This document shows, in pieces, positions 59,681 through 64,000 of a stretch of DNA of 64,000 nucleotides. Every line of letters begins with the position of its first letter. Positions within the stretch are counted from its first letter, which is position 1. Source of the DNA: Hedera helix (taxonomy: Eukaryota; Streptophyta; Magnoliopsida; Apiales; Araliaceae); the NCBI GenBank assembly GCA_947179155.2, contig OX359278.1, positions 28,958,773-29,022,772 on the forward strand. The letters are read 5' to 3'. The notes below the pieces were generated by a model that ran no database searches, had not been told where the DNA came from, and saw only the letters and a program-made list of their open reading frames with translations. The position numbers and the translations under genes were made by a program.

Positions 59681-59906
59681 ACATACCCTCTTACACAACA
59701 TACCTAACATACCCCCTTTAGCGACGGATCCGGCGACGGTTTGGTCCGTCGCCATAGGTTCATCCGTCTCTAAATGTTTTAGAGACGGATTTTGTTATCC
59801 GTCTCTAAAACATTTAGCGACGGACGAACCTATGGCGACGGACCAAACCGTCGTCGGGTCCGTCGCTAAAGGGGGTATGTTAGGTATGTTGTTTAAGAGG
59901 GTATGT
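59681..59906. mobile_element. 226-bp foldback MITE in the FLD promoter region
   Basis: A nearly perfect hairpin. The left arm runs ACATACCCTCTTACACAACA, then CCCCCTTTAGCGACGG, GTTTGGTCCGTCGCCATAGG and GAGACGGA. The right arm is its reverse complement, ending GTTGTTTAAGAGGGTATGT. The loop is only a few bases near 59792. GCGACGGA/TCCGTCGC repeats are typical of CACTA-related small elements. AT runs flank both sides. The near end is 126 bp upstream of the FLD start codon, so it probably lies in the promoter or 5' UTR. Confidence 0.85.
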
Positions 59907-60041
59907 TCCGGAACGGCTCTCATGTATATATATATCTTATATAACAAAATACAACTGATTTTGAAAAAAAAAAACTTCCGCTCACCTCCTAAAATTTAAT
60001 CCAGACCGTCCAAAAAATAGGATAAATCTCACCATTCGTTA

Positions 60042-60121
60042 ACAGCAACTCTCATTCCTCTAATTTCTCATCCTCATCTTTCAGCAACTCTCGTTCCTCT
60101 GATTTGTCATCCTCATCTTTC
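60042..60121. repeat. Two-copy tandem repeat of about 40 bp
   Basis: CAGCAACTCTCATTCCTCTA and CAGCAACTCTCGTTCCTCTG each followed by TTTSTCATCCTCATCTTT-like sequence. Confidence 0.85.
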
Positions 60122-60137
60122 AATCGACAGCGGTAGC

Positions 60138-60580
60138 AGTGCCATAGGCACGGGTGTACTACTAGTATATACATATAGCATAATTTGTACTTGATACATC
60201 ATCGTACATTTTATTTATTTATTTTAGATACAGAAATATATACTTATTTTTTAAAATTATAAAATAACATGATATTTTGTAATTTTGAATTTTAAATTTT
60301 GTAATCATCATTTCTAGCATTATATCATCATACTAAATTGTTAGATAATTGAGTATTAAAGATACATTCAAATATATAAAATAGTATTTAAAAATTATTA
60401 TTTTAAAAATATATCTTTAATTTCGAAACAGATAGAATACTTTTTATTTTAAAATTCATAATATCTTTTGTTATTTCAAATGCTTTTTTTTATGTTGATT
60501 TGATGATAAATGTTATGTTTATTTGTTTGTGTTTTAATGTAATATGTTATAATTAGAAGATCGCCCGTGCCTCTGGCACT
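60138..60580. mobile_element. Inverted-repeat element with hairpin tips
   Basis: The left end AGTGCCATAGGCACGGG and the right end, reverse-complemented, AGTGCCAGAGGCACGGG match at 16 of 17 bases. Each tip contains a perfect 5-bp hairpin (GTGCC-3-GGCAC). The interior is AT-rich and non-coding. I cannot assign a family. Confidence 0.65.
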
Positions 60581-60889
60581 TTAACCAATGGTTAGATTTA
60601 TGCCAAACTTTAAATGATCTAGATGATTTAATAGTTAGGAAAAAAATTAAAATTATTTGTGTTTTGTTAGATAGAATTTTGTTGTTAGAACGCAGAATGA
60701 ATGTAATAGGTCCTTATCTAATTTATATATTTTTAATTGTTACTGTAATTTCGTAGAAAAAATATAAATAATATTTAAGTTGTAATGGTTTGCGCTTCTT
60801 GAATATCGTAGAGGATCTACAGTGAATACATTATAATCATGTTTTTTTTTTGTAATGATAATATTTGTGATTAAATTATTTATTCTAAA

Positions 60890-61908
60890 TCACTTATTTA
60901 TTTTAAAAATTAAATTTAAAACTATTAGTCCAGAATAATAAAATAACTTGATATGATAAACTATTTAATACTATATTCAATCAGATATTATAATTTCTAT
61001 CATTTAGGATCAAAAATTTGTTAGACAAAATTGATTTTATCTTTTTCTTAAATGACCGATATATCCTCTTTTATCCATCTATAAGTACATACTATTTATT
61101 TGTTATTACTGATCAGAGTATAACAGTCCAAATGATAAATTATTTTTCAATTCTTTGTATAATCATAAACAAAATAAACATAATATGTGATTATTTTAAG
61201 TTATTTTATGAATAATCTTATTATAAACAAATATATGAATGAGACTATTAATCTTATAATTAGTAGTCTTGGAATTATAATACATAAAAATATAATTATA
61301 AAATTCCTGTAAAAGAAATATGACCTAAATGTAAAGTAAAAACGTTAAGCACTAATTACTCTAAAGTACAAAGTTTCTATAGTCAATACTCAATGCGCAA
61401 TGAATGTTAACTACTTTAGAGTTCTCAATACCTTTAGAATATTGAGCAATAGATTAGGGATATAGAACTAATAATCTATGATGAAGGTTTAAAGACTCAA
61501 GGCTGTATTTATTTGTAAGGATAATATTTAAAATTGAATTATTAATTTTAACTCTCTTATTTATTTTAATTTCTATCATTTAAGGTTAAAATTTGTGAAC
61601 AAAATTGATTTTTTCCTTTCATTTTATAAAAAAAATGATTAGTGTGTCCTATTATATCCATCTATATTCACATTAATGAGAATATGATATCTTGTTTGTT
61701 TAATAGTCCAAACGATAAGTTTTTATCCAATCAGTTAAATAATTATAGATAAAATAAACATAACATGAAATTATTTTAAATTATCCCATAAATAATCTCA
61801 GTCTTAACAAACATGTGATTAGGGGTATTTAGTCCAAAAATTATTAGTCTTGAGATTATAATTCATAGAAATATATTTCTCGAATTATAATCCTTACAAA
61901 TAAATATA
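60890..61908. repeat. Two diverged copies of one MITE family in tandem
   Basis: The copy at 61504-61908 has terminal repeats TGTATTTATTTGTAAGGAT / ATCCTTACAAATAAATATA. The stretch 60890-61290 aligns with it: TTTCTATCATTTA-GG, ACAAAATTGATTTT, ATCCATCTATA, CAGTCCAAATGATAA, AAAATAAACATAATATG, TAGTCTTG. No coding sequence. Confidence 0.65.
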
Positions 61909-62677
61909 ACTTCTTGGGTGTGTTTGTGAGTTTTAATTTGACGGGATGAGATGGATCTTCTTTCCAATTTTTTTATTTTTAAAAGAATTTTTTCTTAATT
62001 TTTTTCCCACTCACTTCCCTTCCTCTCTCTCTCCCCAAATCTAAACTTACAAACAGGGTTAGGGTGGAGAAATGTAGATTGCTCTACTTCAAGTCAACCC
62101 CTCAAAGTTAAATCAAATGGAGTCTTGGTAGTTGTCCATAAACTCTAAAGTCACAGGTTAAAAGAGTTTCATATAAAGGAGGAATACAAGGGTTGATACA
62201 TAAGGTAAAAATTATACAGCAAATCAAATTAAAACAAGCTAATGCCTAACACATGTCAACCAATCGACTCTCACTAGTAAAATCAACAAACAGATAATTA
62301 AATACACTTGGGAGTCATAAAAGGTAGAGATCAATTTAAGAAATAGACTAATAAATTTAAACAAGTGCAAACACGTTGAAAAAAGCTCTCTATTCTACAC
62401 GCTGAAATTTCTCCAAGTCCAACGATTTCATATTAAACTTAGAGAAAAAATCAAGATTAATATTGATTTTTTAAAGTCAAATATATATATTCTCAAATTC
62501 AAAAGTAATATAAATTTATTTATACAATATAGATAAAAATATATATATAATAAGGTACTTAAAAAGTACTAATAAATACAAGACTTTTATTAGTTTTATA
62601 AAATAAAAAATCACATCAAATTTTAATTTTAAAAATATATCATATTAGATTTAGACTTAATGACCTAAGAACCCTTG

Positions 62678-62735
<58 letters not shown>

Positions 62736-63479
62736 AACCCACAAACTTATTTTTTTCACAAAAAAATCTTTGAAATCTAATAATTAGACAAAAAGTGCCC
62801 TTAAAACTAACTAGAAGTAGACCATGGTTCTCTAATAATGAGTTGGTAGGACCCAGTGACGTGTATAAAAAATATTTTAACATTATTTTAACAATATTTT
62901 AACTATTTAAAATATATATATTTATACAAAAAAAATATATCTTTTATCATTAATTCAAAATAAAAATAAAAAATTAAAATTATGTAAGAGAATAAAATCA
63001 ATAATATAAAATTATACTTCAAAAAAATGTCTTGATCAAGCGAAAAAAAAACTTTAGTGAATTTTATTAAAATCTTCATTTCTTACTCCCAACAAATAAA
63101 ACACCTGTTCATTCATTCATCATCATCAAGAGATGATTCCAATTCACCCATAGCAACAAATGAGTTTATCGCTTTCACATACCATCTAAATTAAATTTGA
63201 GCCTCTATCAAGTTCAGGTTTCACAATCCCATCGACCCTAAAACAAATACACAAAATATCAAACCAACTTCAACATCTTCTTCATCAACTGGGTTGCGAA
63301 GCTTGGGTCAAATTTTGCGGTCTGGAAAGAGGGAGCAGCTATTTCCAAGATGTGTCGTTTTACTTCTAATATACTATATGGTACGCTTATGTAATGTGGT
63401 CGTCGTTCGGATCGTTTTAGCAATAATTAGGGGTGGAACATTAATGACACATTGACCTGTAATAACATGTAAATTTGAA
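61909..63479. other. AT-rich gene-free spacer
   Basis: Contains a (TA)n microsatellite at about 62680-62726. No protein or RNA gene recognised. Confidence 0.5.
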
Positions 63480-64000
63480 ATATTATATATTAATAATTAA
63501 TCAATGGAAATTAATATTTTGGAATGTGATGAGTGTTATGGGACAAGCTAATTGTGGACTATTTGATACTAGAATGAAATTCAAGCCTAATGAAACAAGT
63601 TTGGATAAAAAAGGACTTAAATTGAATTAAAAATGAGCAAGTTATGATTTAAATGAAATAAATTCTCTAGAATTTTTTAGAAAAGTCCATGTTGCCCTTG
63701 ACAAGTTAAGAAGTGACTTTTGTGTCCTAGAATGGTTCAATGTCCAAACTATCCTTGGTTAGTGATGGGAAATGTCATAAGTGGCCTTACCATGCATGTG
63801 TTAAGTTAACCAAATAAGAGTTAATTGCTAGAAATATACATACAACACATGTATGCATATATTTAATAAGTATAAACAAGTGTTCATCTTTTTTTTCATT
63901 ACCCAAGTTTGCTAGCTAAGTGTTTATAAGAGAGGAAGAAAGAAAAGGCTAGGGTTTTGATAAAAGCTTCCAAGATTCCAAGAAAAAGTGTTCAAGAGAA
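63480..64000 (+). mobile_element. Partial LTR related to the 4.1-kb solo LTR, cut by the window edge
   Basis: It aligns with the reverse complement of about 38900-39400. Shared blocks are TATGGGACAAGC, AGTTTGGAT-AAAAAGGACTTAA, TGTGTCCTAGAA, GTTAAGTTAACCAA and GCATATAT. It is therefore the same LTR family in plus orientation, clearly diverged. Its true start was not found and it runs off the right edge. Confidence 0.65.

Overview
This is nuclear DNA of a flowering plant, almost certainly a eudicot. The evidence is GT-AG introns in plant gene families, AT-rich spacers, chromodomain Ty3/gypsy and Athila-type LTR retrotransposons, many small inverted-repeat elements and long microsatellites. No bacterial features, tRNA, rRNA or CRISPR were seen. 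By eye, more than half of the window is transposon-derived.

Layout. 1-2395: start of an Athila-like element on the minus strand (gag with three nonsense codons, primer-binding site, LTR). 2427-3415: hAT-like non-autonomous element. 3691-5654: last six exons of a serine carboxypeptidase-like gene (+); its 5' half is not in view. About 6953-33250: a nest of LTR elements. Remnants of one old element (about 6953-8725, 20614-21123, 32385-33250) hold two insertions. The first is an Athila-like solo LTR (8726-20613), itself split by a young, nearly intact chromodomain gypsy element (9654-19933, minus, identical 5-bp target duplications, LTRs differing at 7 of 2720 sites). The second is a gypsy-family solo LTR (21124-32384, minus), split by an older, mutation-ridden relative of the young element in the opposite orientation (21356-31186, plus). 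33519-35211: foldback element and a second element filled by about 870 bp of TAA/TTA microsatellite. 35387-35800: N-terminal half of a U11/U12-31K minor-spliceosome protein, followed by a 4.1-kb solo LTR (35846-39982, TAATT duplication). 40-47.8 kb: LINE relic, MITEs and microsatellites, probably lying in a long 5'-UTR intron of a BORCS8-like gene (coding exon 47826-48623, +). 50.7-51.3 kb: gypsy pol relic. 53265-59555: FLOWERING LOCUS D (FLD) on the minus strand in four coding exons, with a 3.1-kb first intron carrying a foldback element, a hAT fragment and two G/C homopolymers. 59681-59906: a nearly perfect foldback hairpin about 125 bp upstream of the FLD start codon. 60-64 kb: AT-rich DNA with MITEs and the start of an LTR related to the 4.1-kb solo LTR.

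How the genes relate. They do not form an operon. SCPL, U11/U12-31K and FLD are, from memory, neighbours in Arabidopsis (At3g10410, At3g10400, At3g10390), so the window looks like an ancient conserved block swollen and broken by transposons. FLD is the best-preserved gene: a SWIRM plus amine-oxidase histone-demethylase homologue that promotes flowering by silencing FLC-type repressors. No new biological system is evident. The most interesting material is the mobile DNA around and inside FLD, and repeated palindromic structure in the U3 of the gypsy LTRs.
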